Assembly: GCF_001879105.1 (NCBI RefSeq)
Contig: NZ_MLCF01000094.1
Coordinates: 1-33,227, forward strand
Reading direction: 5' to 3'
Source of the DNA: Mangrovactinospora gilvigrisea
Lineage (GTDB): Bacteria; Actinomycetota; Actinomycetes; Streptomycetales; Streptomycetaceae
DNA length: 33,227 nt
Each line of letters opens with the position of its first letter. Position 1 is the stretch's first letter. This document shows positions 7,668-14,024 of the stretch, one piece after another. A model generated the notes under the pieces. That model saw only the letters and a list, made by a program, of their open reading frames with translations. It had not been told where the DNA came from and did not search any database. Both the position numbers and the translations under genes were made by a program.

Positions 7668-8692
7668 TCCTGCTCGGGTCCGGGCGGCGGGGCGTCTTCG
7701 CGGATCAGGCCCTGCTCGCGCAGCTGCGCCCAGAGCGCGGCGGGGACGCGGGCGGCGAAGGCGTCGGCCGCGGCCTCCGCCTCGGCGGCGCTGCGCACCC
7801 CGACGAGCACCGCGGCGACGGCCGGGTGCCCCTGCACGAACTGGACCGCCGCCTGCGGCAGCGTCACCCCGTGCGCGGCGCAGACCGCGGCGATCCGCCG
7901 GGCCCGCTCCAGCAGTTCGGGCGGGGCGGCGGCGTAGTTGTAGGTGGCGTCGGCGGGCGGCTCGGGGGAGGCCAGCAGCCCGGAGTTGTAGACGCCGCCG
8001 ATCACCACGGACGTGCCGCGGCGCTCGCAGGCCGGCAGCAGCGCGTCGAGGGCGCCCTGCTCCAGCAGCGTGTAGCGGCCGGCGCAGAGCACCGCGTCGA
8101 TGTCCGCCCCCTCGACGAGGCGGGCGAGCTTGGCGGCGTCGTTCATGCCGGTGCCGATGGCGCCGACGACGCCCTCGTCGCGCAGCTCGGCGAGCGCCGG
8201 GAAGGCGGTGGCGAGCGCCTCGTCCATGTGGTCGTCGGGGTCGTGGACGAGGGCCAGGTCGATGCGGTCGCGGCCGAGGCGGCGCAGCGACTCCTCGACG
8301 GAGCGGCGGACGCCGTCCCGGGAGTAGTCGAAGACCCGGCGGGCGGTGGCGGGCACCGCGAAGCCGTCGGCGAGGTCGTCCGGCGGGACGTCGGCGCCGG
8401 CCGGCCAGGGCTCCAGCAGCCGGCCGACCTTGGTGGAGACCACCGCCCCCTCGGTGTGCTCGGCCAGCGCCCCGCCCAGCCGGCGCTCGGCGAGGCCGAG
8501 GCCGTAGTGCGGGGCGGTGTCGAAGTAGCGGACGCCGAGCTTCCAGGCGGTGTCCAGGGCGGCGCGGGCCTGCTCGTCGGGGACCTCGGTGTAGAGGTTG
8601 CCGAGCGGGGCGGTGCCCATGCCGAGACGGGTGACCTCCACCGCGCTGCCGCCGAGGCGCGCGGTGGGCAGGGCGGTCCGAGGGGCCGTCAC
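7664..8692 (-). CDS. Aldo/keto reductase, L-fucose (D-threo-aldose) 1-dehydrogenase type
   Basis: A 342-residue AKR. The catalytic tetrad is Asp58, Tyr63 (DTAPHYG), Lys88 (STKVG) and His150 (LVHDPDD). The N-terminal LGMGTAPLGNLY is typical of the D-threo-aldose/L-fucose 1-dehydrogenase branch, which oxidises a free aldose to its lactone with NAD(P)+. The frame is open far upstream, but GTG 8692 is the right start: it overlaps the SDR stop by 4 nt (GTGA) and gives family length. It is flanked by the SDR and the lactonase in a coupled operon. Sugar specificity is inferred from branch and context. Confidence 0.85.
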   Translation of the reverse strand: MTAPRTALPTARLGGSAVEVTRLGMGTAPLGNLYTEVPDEQARAALDTAWKLGVRYFDTAPHYGLGLAERRLGGALAEHTEGAVVSTKVGRLLEPWPAGADVPPDDLADGFAVPATARRVFDYSRDGVRRSVEESLRRLGRDRIDLALVHDPDDHMDEALATAFPALAELRDEGVVGAIGTGMNDAAKLARLVEGADIDAVLCAGRYTLLEQGALDALLPACERRGTSVVIGGVYNSGLLASPEPPADATYNYAAAPPELLERARRIAAVCAAHGVTLPQAAVQFVQGHPAVAAVLVGVRSAAEAEAAADAFAARVPAALWAQLREQGLIREDAPPPGPEQE

Positions 8693-9513
8693 TTCGGTTG
8701 CCCCGCGGGGCGCACGCGCAGCCCGTACATCCCGCCGTCCACCGGGAGGATGCTGCCGGTGGTCGCGGAGGAGGCGGGGGTGGCCAGGTAGGCGACGGCC
8801 TCGCCGACCTCCTCGGGCTGCACCAGCCGGCCGGTGGGCTGGCGGGCGGCGAGGGCGGCGCGCTCGGCGGCCGGGTCGGGCGCGGAGTCGAGCAGCCGGC
8901 CCACCCAGGGGGTGTCGACGGTGCCGGGCGCCACGGCGTTGACGCGGATGCCCTCGGCGACGTGGTCGGCGGCCATCGCCAGGGTGAGGGCGTAGACGGC
9001 GCCCTTGGAGGCGGAGTAGAGGGCGCGCTGCGGCAGCCCGGCCCAGGCGGCGATGGAGCAGGTGTTGACGATCGCCGCGGAGGGGGACTTGCGCAGGTGC
9101 GGCAGGGCGGCGCGGGTGACGCGGGCCATGCCGACGACGTTGACGTCCAGCACCCGGTGCCACTCGTCGTCCTTGTTGCCGGCGATGTCGCCCTGGGCCC
9201 CGATCCCGGCGTTGTTGACGACGATGTCGAGGCGGCCGAACCGGGTGACGACGGCGTTGACGGCGTGCTGCACCGAGGTGTCGTCGGTGACGTCGCAGGC
9301 GAAGCCGTGCGCGGGCGCGACCGCGGCCTCCGGGTTGAGGTCGAGCGCGCAGACCACGACCCCCCGCTCGGCCAGCGCGGCCGCGGCGGCGGCCCCGATC
9401 CCGGAGGCGCCGCCGGTGACGATGGCGACGAGCTTCTCGGACGCCGCGGGCTCGGTGGCGGCCGCCGTGCCGGGCGCGGTTTCTGACGTGGCTTCGGACG
9501 CTGCTTCGGACAA
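8689..9513 (-). CDS. Short-chain dehydrogenase/reductase, first gene of the sugar oxidation operon
   Basis: A 274-residue classical SDR. The nucleotide motif is TGGASGIG (33-40), then NNAG (100-103), catalytic Ser153 (TCSIAAW), Tyr166 and Lys170 (YSASK), and the C-terminal PVDGGMYGL. The start is TTG 9513, supported by GGAGGG at 9526-9521 with a 7-nt spacer, and adds a 26-residue Ala/Thr/Glu-rich tail before the fold. In the non-phosphorylating fucose/rhamnose pathways an SDR oxidises 2-keto-3-deoxy-L-fuconate or an analogue; that role fits the neighbours. It could instead be an aldose 1-dehydrogenase. Confidence 0.85.
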   Translation of the reverse strand: MSEAASEATSETAPGTAAATEPAASEKLVAIVTGGASGIGAAAAAALAERGVVVCALDLNPEAAVAPAHGFACDVTDDTSVQHAVNAVVTRFGRLDIVVNNAGIGAQGDIAGNKDDEWHRVLDVNVVGMARVTRAALPHLRKSPSAAIVNTCSIAAWAGLPQRALYSASKGAVYALTLAMAADHVAEGIRVNAVAPGTVDTPWVGRLLDSAPDPAAERAALAARQPTGRLVQPEEVGEAVAYLATPASSATTGSILPVDGGMYGLRVRPAGQPK

Positions 9514-9587
9514 GGTGATGCCCTCCTACTCGATGCGTGCGTCCGAGCACATCACATCGGGGGCCACGGAGACCAGAGGGGGTCCTG

Positions 9588-9603
9588 AAATGATCGGATC
9601 TTT
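9588..9603. promoter_or_regulatory. Candidate operator upstream of the sugar oxidation operon
   Basis: AAATGATCGGATCTTT contains the 9-bp palindrome GATC-G-GATC (9592-9600) with AT-rich flanks, in the otherwise GC-rich gap between the operon's first gene and the rhodanese gene. It is about 75 bp upstream of the TTG start. Symmetry and position suggest binding of a GntR-, IclR- or similar catabolic regulator, none of which is encoded next to it. Confidence 0.35.
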
Positions 9604-9629
9604 GTGCCCCTGCCGGTCGTCTTCCCTGC

Positions 9630-10106
9630 TCAGCAGGCGCAGCCGACCGCCGGGTCGGTCGGCGCGGTGAGCGGGTCGGGGCGGTCGGCGCGGACGCCCC
9701 CGGGCGTCCGGACCGGGAAGCCCTCGCGGATCCAGTACTCGATGCCTCCGACCATCTCCTTGACGCGGAAGCCGCGCAGCGCCAGCGCCAGCGCGGCCTT
9801 GGCGGCGCCGTCGCAGCCGGGGCCCCAGCAGTGCACGACCACCGGGCGGGACGGGTCGAGATCGGCGGCGGCCAGCTCGGCGGAGGGGATGTGCACGGCG
9901 CCGTCGATGTGCGCCTGCTGCCAGGCGGCGTCGCCGCGGGTGTCGACGAGCGTGAAATCCACGGTTCCGTCGGCGAGCGCGGCGGCGACGTCCGAGACGT
10001 CGGTGTAGAGCGCGAGGCGGGCGGCGAAGTGCGCGGCGGCGTCGGCGGGGGACGCCGGGGGGATCGTCATCGCCCTGCTGGCCTGGGAGTTCACGGTTGC
10101 GGTCAT
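9630..10106 (-). CDS. Single-domain rhodanese-like protein
   Basis: A 158-residue protein with one rhodanese fold: FTLVDTRGDAAWQQAHIDGAVHIP (51-74) leads to the active loop HCWGPGCDG, with the predicted persulfide-forming Cys93 and a second Cys98. The C-terminus ends GCAC. Rhodaneses move sulfane sulfur; the physiological acceptor is unknown. Start ATG 10106 is chosen because it is the first ATG before the domain; the frame is open to 10160, and ATG 10073 is an alternative. It is divergent from the Lrp regulator at 10201, its probable controller. Confidence 0.82.
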   Translation of the reverse strand: MTATVNSQASRAMTIPPASPADAAAHFAARLALYTDVSDVAAALADGTVDFTLVDTRGDAAWQQAHIDGAVHIPSAELAAADLDPSRPVVVHCWGPGCDGAAKAALALALRGFRVKEMVGGIEYWIREGFPVRTPGGVRADRPDPLTAPTDPAVGCAC

Positions 10107-10165
10107 GGCTGAAAGGCTAGGGCCGGGACGGCCGCGGAGGGCAGGGGCGATCCCCGGCATCGAGG

Positions 10166-10194
10166 TTGACCGGCCGGGGAAACCCCGGAACCAT
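10166..10194 (+). promoter_or_regulatory. Lrp promoter with a palindrome in the spacer, leaderless geometry
   Basis: TTGACC (-35, 10166-10171), 17 nt, then AACCAT (weak -10, 10189-10194), which ends 6 nt before ATG 10201. The spacer holds the perfect 15-bp palindrome CCGGGGAAACCCCGG (10174-10188). This would put an operator between the hexamers and give a leaderless mRNA. The -10 match is only 3 of 6. Confidence 0.4.
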
Positions 10195-10200
10195 CACGTC

Positions 10201-10656
10201 ATGAGCATGGATTCCCCGGTGCCCGCCCTCGACGCCGTCGACCGCCGGCTGCTGGCCCTCCTCCAGGAGAACGGCCGCGCCGGCTACGCCGAGCTGGCGC
10301 GGGCCGTCTCGATGTCCCCCAGCGCCGTCACCGAGCGCGTCCGCCGGCTGGAGGAGACCGGGGTGATCACCGGCTACGGCGCCCGCGTCGACCCGGAGCG
10401 GCTCGGCCGGCCCGTGCTGGCGATCGTCCGGCTCGCCTACCCGACGTCCCACTACAAGCCGTTCCACGACCTGATGGCTGTCGTGCCGGAGGTGGTGGAG
10501 GCCCACCATGTCACCGGCGAGGACTGCTTCGTGCTCAAGGTGCGGGCCCGGTCGATGGCCGATCTGGAGTCGCTGGTGGGGCGGATCGGGACGCTCGGAC
10601 GGGTCCGCACCAGCGTCGTCTACTCCACTCCGGTGGACCGTCCCGCGCCGGAGTGA
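10201..10656 (+). CDS. Lrp/AsnC-family transcriptional regulator
   Basis: A 151-residue Lrp/AsnC regulator. The HTH is at residues 28-60 (GYAELARAVSMSPSAVTERV, then RRLEETGVITGYGA), followed by the RAM ligand-binding domain (70-145) with the typical HHVTGEDCFVLKVR strand. Such proteins form octamers and sense amino acids. Start ATG 10201 (or ATG 10207) fits family length. It is divergent from the rhodanese gene with a 94-bp shared region, so it probably regulates that gene and itself. Amino-acid ligand unknown; a sulfur amino acid would fit a rhodanese neighbour but is a guess. Confidence 0.9.
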   Translation: MSMDSPVPALDAVDRRLLALLQENGRAGYAELARAVSMSPSAVTERVRRLEETGVITGYGARVDPERLGRPVLAIVRLAYPTSHYKPFHDLMAVVPEVVEAHHVTGEDCFVLKVRARSMADLESLVGRIGTLGRVRTSVVYSTPVDRPAPE

Positions 10657-10757
10657 GGGGCCGCCGTCAGGGGGCCGGAAGCATCGGGAGGACCGGCGTC
10701 AAGATCGCGTAACCGGTGGGGGGAGGCGCCGCGGGGCGGGGAACAGTGGGTCTCGGC

Positions 10758-10788
10758 GGCCCCGGAGAGCCTCCCCGCGACCGGGGCC
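10758..10788 (+). terminator. Hairpin between the Lrp gene and the SAV_915/LysA operon
   Basis: GGCCCCGG (10758-10765) and CCGGGGCC (10781-10788) form a perfect 8-bp stem with a 15-nt loop, 100 bp after the Lrp stop and 47 bp before the next start. It could be a terminator or part of the next gene's leader. Confidence 0.35.
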
Positions 10789-10834
10789 CATCCAGACCAC
10801 GCAGGCAGGAAGCGCGAAGCGCAAGGAGTACCGG

Positions 10835-11182
10835 ATGACCCAGGTGTTGATCGACGAGGACCCCGAGCCTTCGGATCGCCTCCCGGTCGGGGGTGCCGGG
10901 CGCATGCTGTGCGTCCCCGTCCGGCCGGGACCCCGGGGGAGCGTCCTCAGACTCTTCCGCACCCCGCTCGGCGCCCGCGCCGCGGCCGCCTTCACCTCCC
11001 CCCGCCGGCTCGCCGACGCCCTCGGCGGCGACCAGCGGTGGATCCCCCTCGCCGAGTCCGCGCTCCGCGCGCTCGTCGAGCCCCTCGGCGTCACCGCGCT
11101 CGTCCTCGACCCGCGGCTGACGGCCCGTCCCGTCGGCGGCCGCCCCGCGGCCGCCGCGCCCGTCCTGAAGGCGGTGGCCTGA
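10835..11182 (+). CDS. SAV_915-family small protein
   Basis: A 115-residue protein matching my memory of the actinobacterial SAV_915 family: CVPVRPGP, then VLRLFRTPLGARAAAAFTS, a WIPLAESALRALVEPLGV segment and VLDPRL. The pattern resembles SseB-like domains. Start ATG 10835 has AAGGAG at 10823-10828 with 6-nt spacing. It lies 2 nt before the LysA paralogue, so the two are almost surely co-transcribed and coupled. No enzymatic motif is seen; function unknown. The longer open frame upstream is not used. Confidence 0.8.
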   Translation: MTQVLIDEDPEPSDRLPVGGAGRMLCVPVRPGPRGSVLRLFRTPLGARAAAAFTSPRRLADALGGDQRWIPLAESALRALVEPLGVTALVLDPRLTARPVGGRPAAAAPVLKAVA

Positions 11183-11184
11183 TC

Positions 11185-12525
11185 ATGACGACCCTGCACC
11201 CGGCTCCCCCCGTCGACGGCGACGCCGCCGCCCAGCTCGCCGTCTGGCCGGCGTCCACCACCCGGCTCCCCGGCGGCGACCTCGCCGTCGGCGGCGTCCC
11301 GCTCGGTGAGCTCGCCGACCGCTACGACACCCCCGTCTACCTGCTCGACGAGGAGGAGGTCCGCACCCGCTGCCGCGCCTACCGCGCGGCCTTCCCCGAC
11401 GCCGGCATCCACTACGCCGCCAAGGCGTTCCTGTGCCGGGCGCTCGCCCACTGGGTCGAGGAGGAGGGCCTCGGCCTCGACGTCTGCTCCGCCGGCGAGC
11501 TCGAACTCGCCGTCGCCACCGGCTTTCCCGCCGAGCGGATCGTGCTGCACGGCAACGCCAAGTCGCCCCGCGACATCGACACCGCGCTGCGGCTGGGCGT
11601 CGGGCGGATCGTCATCGACAGCCCCTCCGAGATCGCCCGGCTCGCCGCGGCGGTCGCCCCCGGGCAGCGGCAGGACGTGATGGTCCGGGTGGTGCCGGGC
11701 GTCGCCGCCGGCGCGCACGACGCGATCCGCACCGGCACCGAGGACCAGAAGTTCGGCATGTCGACGGGCGACGGCTACGCCCAGCACGCCATCGCCCGGA
11801 TCCTCGACCAGCCGCGGCTGCGGCTCACCGGGCTGCACTGCCACCTCGGCTCCCAGATCGCCGATGTGCGGCCCTATCTGACGGCGGTTCGGCGGATGGT
11901 GGGGCTGCTCGCCCGGATCCGCGAGAGCCACGGCGTGCTGCTGCCCGAGCTGGACCTGGGCGGCGGGCACGCGGTGCCCTACCGGCCGGGCGAGGCGGCG
12001 CTGGACGTCCCCGGGCTGGCGCGGCGGCTCCGCGCCGAGCTGGAGGAGGCGTGCGCGGCGGCCCGGCTGCCGGTGCCGCGGCTGCTGCTGGAGCCGGGCC
12101 GGGCGATCACCGGGCCGGCGGGCGTCGCGGTCTACCGGGTGCTGTCGGTGAAGCAGACGGCGGGCACGGTCTTCGCGGCGGTGGACGGCGGGATGTGCGA
12201 CAACCCGCGCCCCGCGCTGTACGGGGTGCGGTACGCGCCCCGGCTGGTGGGCCGGGCGTCCCGCACGGAGGACCGGCCGACGACCGTGGTGGGACGGCTC
12301 TGCGAGGCGGGGGACGTGCTCGCGGAGGACGTGCCGCTGCCGGCGGACCTGCATCCCGGGGACCTGCTGGCGGTGCCGGTGGCGGGGGCGTACCACCTGT
12401 CGATGGCGTCGGTGCAGAACCTGGTGGGCCGGCCGCCGGTGGTGGCGGTGGGGTGCGGTCGGTCGCGGCTGCTGGTGCGGCGGGAGACGCTTGCGGATGT
12501 CAGGGCGCGGGACATCGGGTTGTAG
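11185..12525 (+). CDS. Diaminopimelate decarboxylase (LysA) paralogue, fold-type III PLP enzyme
   Basis: A 446-residue PLP decarboxylase. PLP Lys80 is in HYAAKAF; HCHLGSQI (218-225), the phosphate-binding glycines GGGHAVPY (259-266) and EPGRAITGP (303-311) follow. Across the dimer interface come Cys373 in RLCEAGD, GGMCDNPRPALYG (335-347) and AYHLSMAS. The last two differ slightly from canonical LysA (GGMSDNPRPxLYG; AYxYSMxSNYN), where the Tyr before SM is Leu here. Decarboxylation of meso-diaminopimelate to lysine is the family reaction, but the deviations and the SAV_915 partner suggest a specialised paralogue, possibly using a related amino acid. Confidence 0.82.
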   Translation: MTTLHPAPPVDGDAAAQLAVWPASTTRLPGGDLAVGGVPLGELADRYDTPVYLLDEEEVRTRCRAYRAAFPDAGIHYAAKAFLCRALAHWVEEEGLGLDVCSAGELELAVATGFPAERIVLHGNAKSPRDIDTALRLGVGRIVIDSPSEIARLAAAVAPGQRQDVMVRVVPGVAAGAHDAIRTGTEDQKFGMSTGDGYAQHAIARILDQPRLRLTGLHCHLGSQIADVRPYLTAVRRMVGLLARIRESHGVLLPELDLGGGHAVPYRPGEAALDVPGLARRLRAELEEACAAARLPVPRLLLEPGRAITGPAGVAVYRVLSVKQTAGTVFAAVDGGMCDNPRPALYGVRYAPRLVGRASRTEDRPTTVVGRLCEAGDVLAEDVPLPADLHPGDLLAVPVAGAYHLSMASVQNLVGRPPVVAVGCGRSRLLVRRETLADVRARDIGL

Positions 12526-12548
12526 CCCGGGTCACGGCTGGGTTCTGG

Positions 12549-13868
12549 TCACTCGCGCGGGTCCCCGCGCCCCGTGCGGGGCGCTCTCCGCGACCTCGGG
12601 GCGAAGGCGGCGTGGAAGACGGTGGAGGCGGCGCCGACCGCGGCCGCCTCCGTCTCGACGACCGAGCGCTCGACGCGGACGGGGCGGATCCGGCGGGCCA
12701 CCGCCTGGGTGTTGAGGGTGCGGTCGACCTCCGCGAGGTAGTCCGCGTAGCCGTGCTGGAGCGCGGGGCCGCCGAGGACCACCAGGTCCAGGTCGAGGAG
12801 GTCGACCAGCGCCAGCGCGCCGCGGGCGAGCTGGCGGGGGCGGGGCAGGTCGCTGTCGCTGTCGGGGACGAGGCGGCCGAACTCGCCCGCGTTGGCGGTG
12901 AGTCCGCGGTGCACGTCGCCGCCGAGGAAGAGGCCCGCGCCGACGCCCGCGCCCAGGTAGAGGTAGGCGAAGTCGGCGTCCCGCGCCCCCTTGCCGATCC
13001 AGTGCTCGCCGATGGTGGCCGCGGTGGCGTCCTTCTCCATCACCACCGGCAGGCCCAGCCGCTCGGTGAGCAGCCGGCGGATCGGGACGTCCCGCCAGGT
13101 GCGCATCAGCGGCGGGTCGAGCACCACCCCGGCGGACGGGTCGACGGGCCCGGGGACGGCGATGCCGGCGCCGAGGACCGGTCCGGGGTCGGAGGCCTCC
13201 AGCAGCGCGCGGGCCTCCGCGGCGAGCGTCTCCACCAGCTCGGCGGACGGCTGCCGGCGGGAGACGGCCCGGTGGCTGCGGCGCAGCACCCGGCCCTCCA
13301 GGTCGGTGACGACGGCGGTGAGCAGGTCCGGGTCGATGTGCAGGCCGAGGGCGCGGCCGGCGTCCGGGCGGAGCCGCAGCGGGGTGCGCGGCTTGCCCGC
13401 GCCGGTGGCGGCGGAGGGGGCGGGGCGGGTCTCCAGGACGAGGCCGTCGTCGATCAGGCGGCGGACGATGCGGGAGACCGACTGCGGGGTGAGGCCGGTG
13501 CGTTCGGCGATCTCCACGCGGCCCAGCTCGCCGGCGAGCCGGATCGCCTCGATCACCGCGGACTGGTTGGGGGAGGGCGCCGGCAGGCTGCGGGGGCGTC
13601 CGCTGCGCGGCCGGTCGTCGAGGGCGGCGAGGCCGCCGGCCCGGTAGCGGCCGGCCCAGTGCGCGGCGGTCTGCCGGGTGACGCCGAGCTCCTCGGCGAT
13701 CCGCACCGCGGGCATCCCCTCGGCGGCGAGCAGCACGATGCGGGCGCGCACCGCGGCGGGGCCGGCCGCGTCCGGCCCGTCCGGGTCGGCGCGGCGCCGC
13801 AGTTCGTCGCGGTCGGAGGCGTCCAGGGGCGGCGGCGCGGAGGCGGGCATGCCGGGAGGGTAGCCCAT
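12549..13868 (-). CDS. ROK-family regulator with an additional IS630-like N-terminal HTH
   Basis: A 439-residue three-part protein. Residues 38-95 look like the HTH of IS630-type transposases (GMPAVRIAEELGVTRQTAAHW, then GLAALDDRPRSGRPRSL). Residues 100-148 are the usual MarR-like wHTH of ROK repressors (VEIAERTGLTPQSVSRIVRR). From about 170 comes the ROK sugar-binding fold (GAGIAVPGPVDPSAG; EKDATAATIGEHW; AGEFGRLV). The ROK zinc motif (GHxxxxx...CxCGxxGCxE) is absent: H is R and no cysteines follow, so it is likely a sensor without kinase activity. ATG 13868 or 13850 may be the start. It is divergent from alpha-mannosidase, its likely target. The 3' end overlaps a genomic repeat. Confidence 0.85.
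   Translation of the reverse strand: MGYPPGMPASAPPPLDASDRDELRRRADPDGPDAAGPAAVRARIVLLAAEGMPAVRIAEELGVTRQTAAHWAGRYRAGGLAALDDRPRSGRPRSLPAPSPNQSAVIEAIRLAGELGRVEIAERTGLTPQSVSRIVRRLIDDGLVLETRPAPSAATGAGKPRTPLRLRPDAGRALGLHIDPDLLTAVVTDLEGRVLRRSHRAVSRRQPSAELVETLAAEARALLEASDPGPVLGAGIAVPGPVDPSAGVVLDPPLMRTWRDVPIRRLLTERLGLPVVMEKDATAATIGEHWIGKGARDADFAYLYLGAGVGAGLFLGGDVHRGLTANAGEFGRLVPDSDSDLPRPRQLARGALALVDLLDLDLVVLGGPALQHGYADYLAEVDRTLNTQAVARRIRPVRVERSVVETEAAAVGAASTVFHAAFAPRSRRAPRTGRGDPRE
12551..12583. repeat. Diverged single copy of the 1768-2055 intergenic repeat
   Basis: CTCGCGCGGGTCCCCGCG and the following CCCCGTGCGGGG match the core of the third copy at 2025-2054 with three or so changes. The hairpin stem CCCCGC / GCGGGG (12563-12568, 12576-12581) is conserved. 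Here it lies inside the last codons of the ROK gene and just after the convergent LysA paralogue, so it may serve as a bidirectional terminator. Confidence 0.6.
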
Positions 13869-13882
13869 CCGCGGGGCCCGAT

Positions 13883-13980
13883 GTTAAGGAACTTCTTGGC
13901 GAACAGGAACACGACCTGCTGTTAAACAACCCGTACAGACCCGGGATTCACCCTTGACGGGGAAAATCACCAAGAGTTAG
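13883..13980. promoter_or_regulatory. Divergent ROK / alpha-mannosidase control region
   Basis: An AT-rich island. GTTAAGGAACTTCTTGGC (13883-13900) overlaps a possible ROK -10 (TAACAT on the minus strand, 13886-13881). The half-site TCTTGG (13894-13899) recurs inverted as CCAAGA (13970-13975), followed by GTTAG, next to the mannosidase -10. ROK repressors bind AT-rich GTTA-type sites, so both promoters could be controlled by the ROK protein. An additional inverted pair AACAG / CTGTT lies at 13902-13923. Confidence 0.4.
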
Positions 13981-13983
13981 ATA
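13954..13983 (+). promoter_or_regulatory. Alpha-mannosidase promoter
   Basis: TTGACG at 13954-13959 is followed after 18 nt by TAGATA (13978-13983), leaving a leader of about 35 nt before ATG 14025. The -35 matches the consensus in 5 of 6 positions. Confidence 0.5.
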
Positions 13984-14024
13984 TTCGGGATCCTGTCGGC
14001 CGCACCTGGGGAGTACCCGAAGCC

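Noticed and set aside
8693..9550. Upstream extension of the aldo/keto reductase frame
   Set aside because: This part overlaps the SDR in another frame and is Arg-rich nonsense; the GTGA overlap at 8689-8692 fixes the start.
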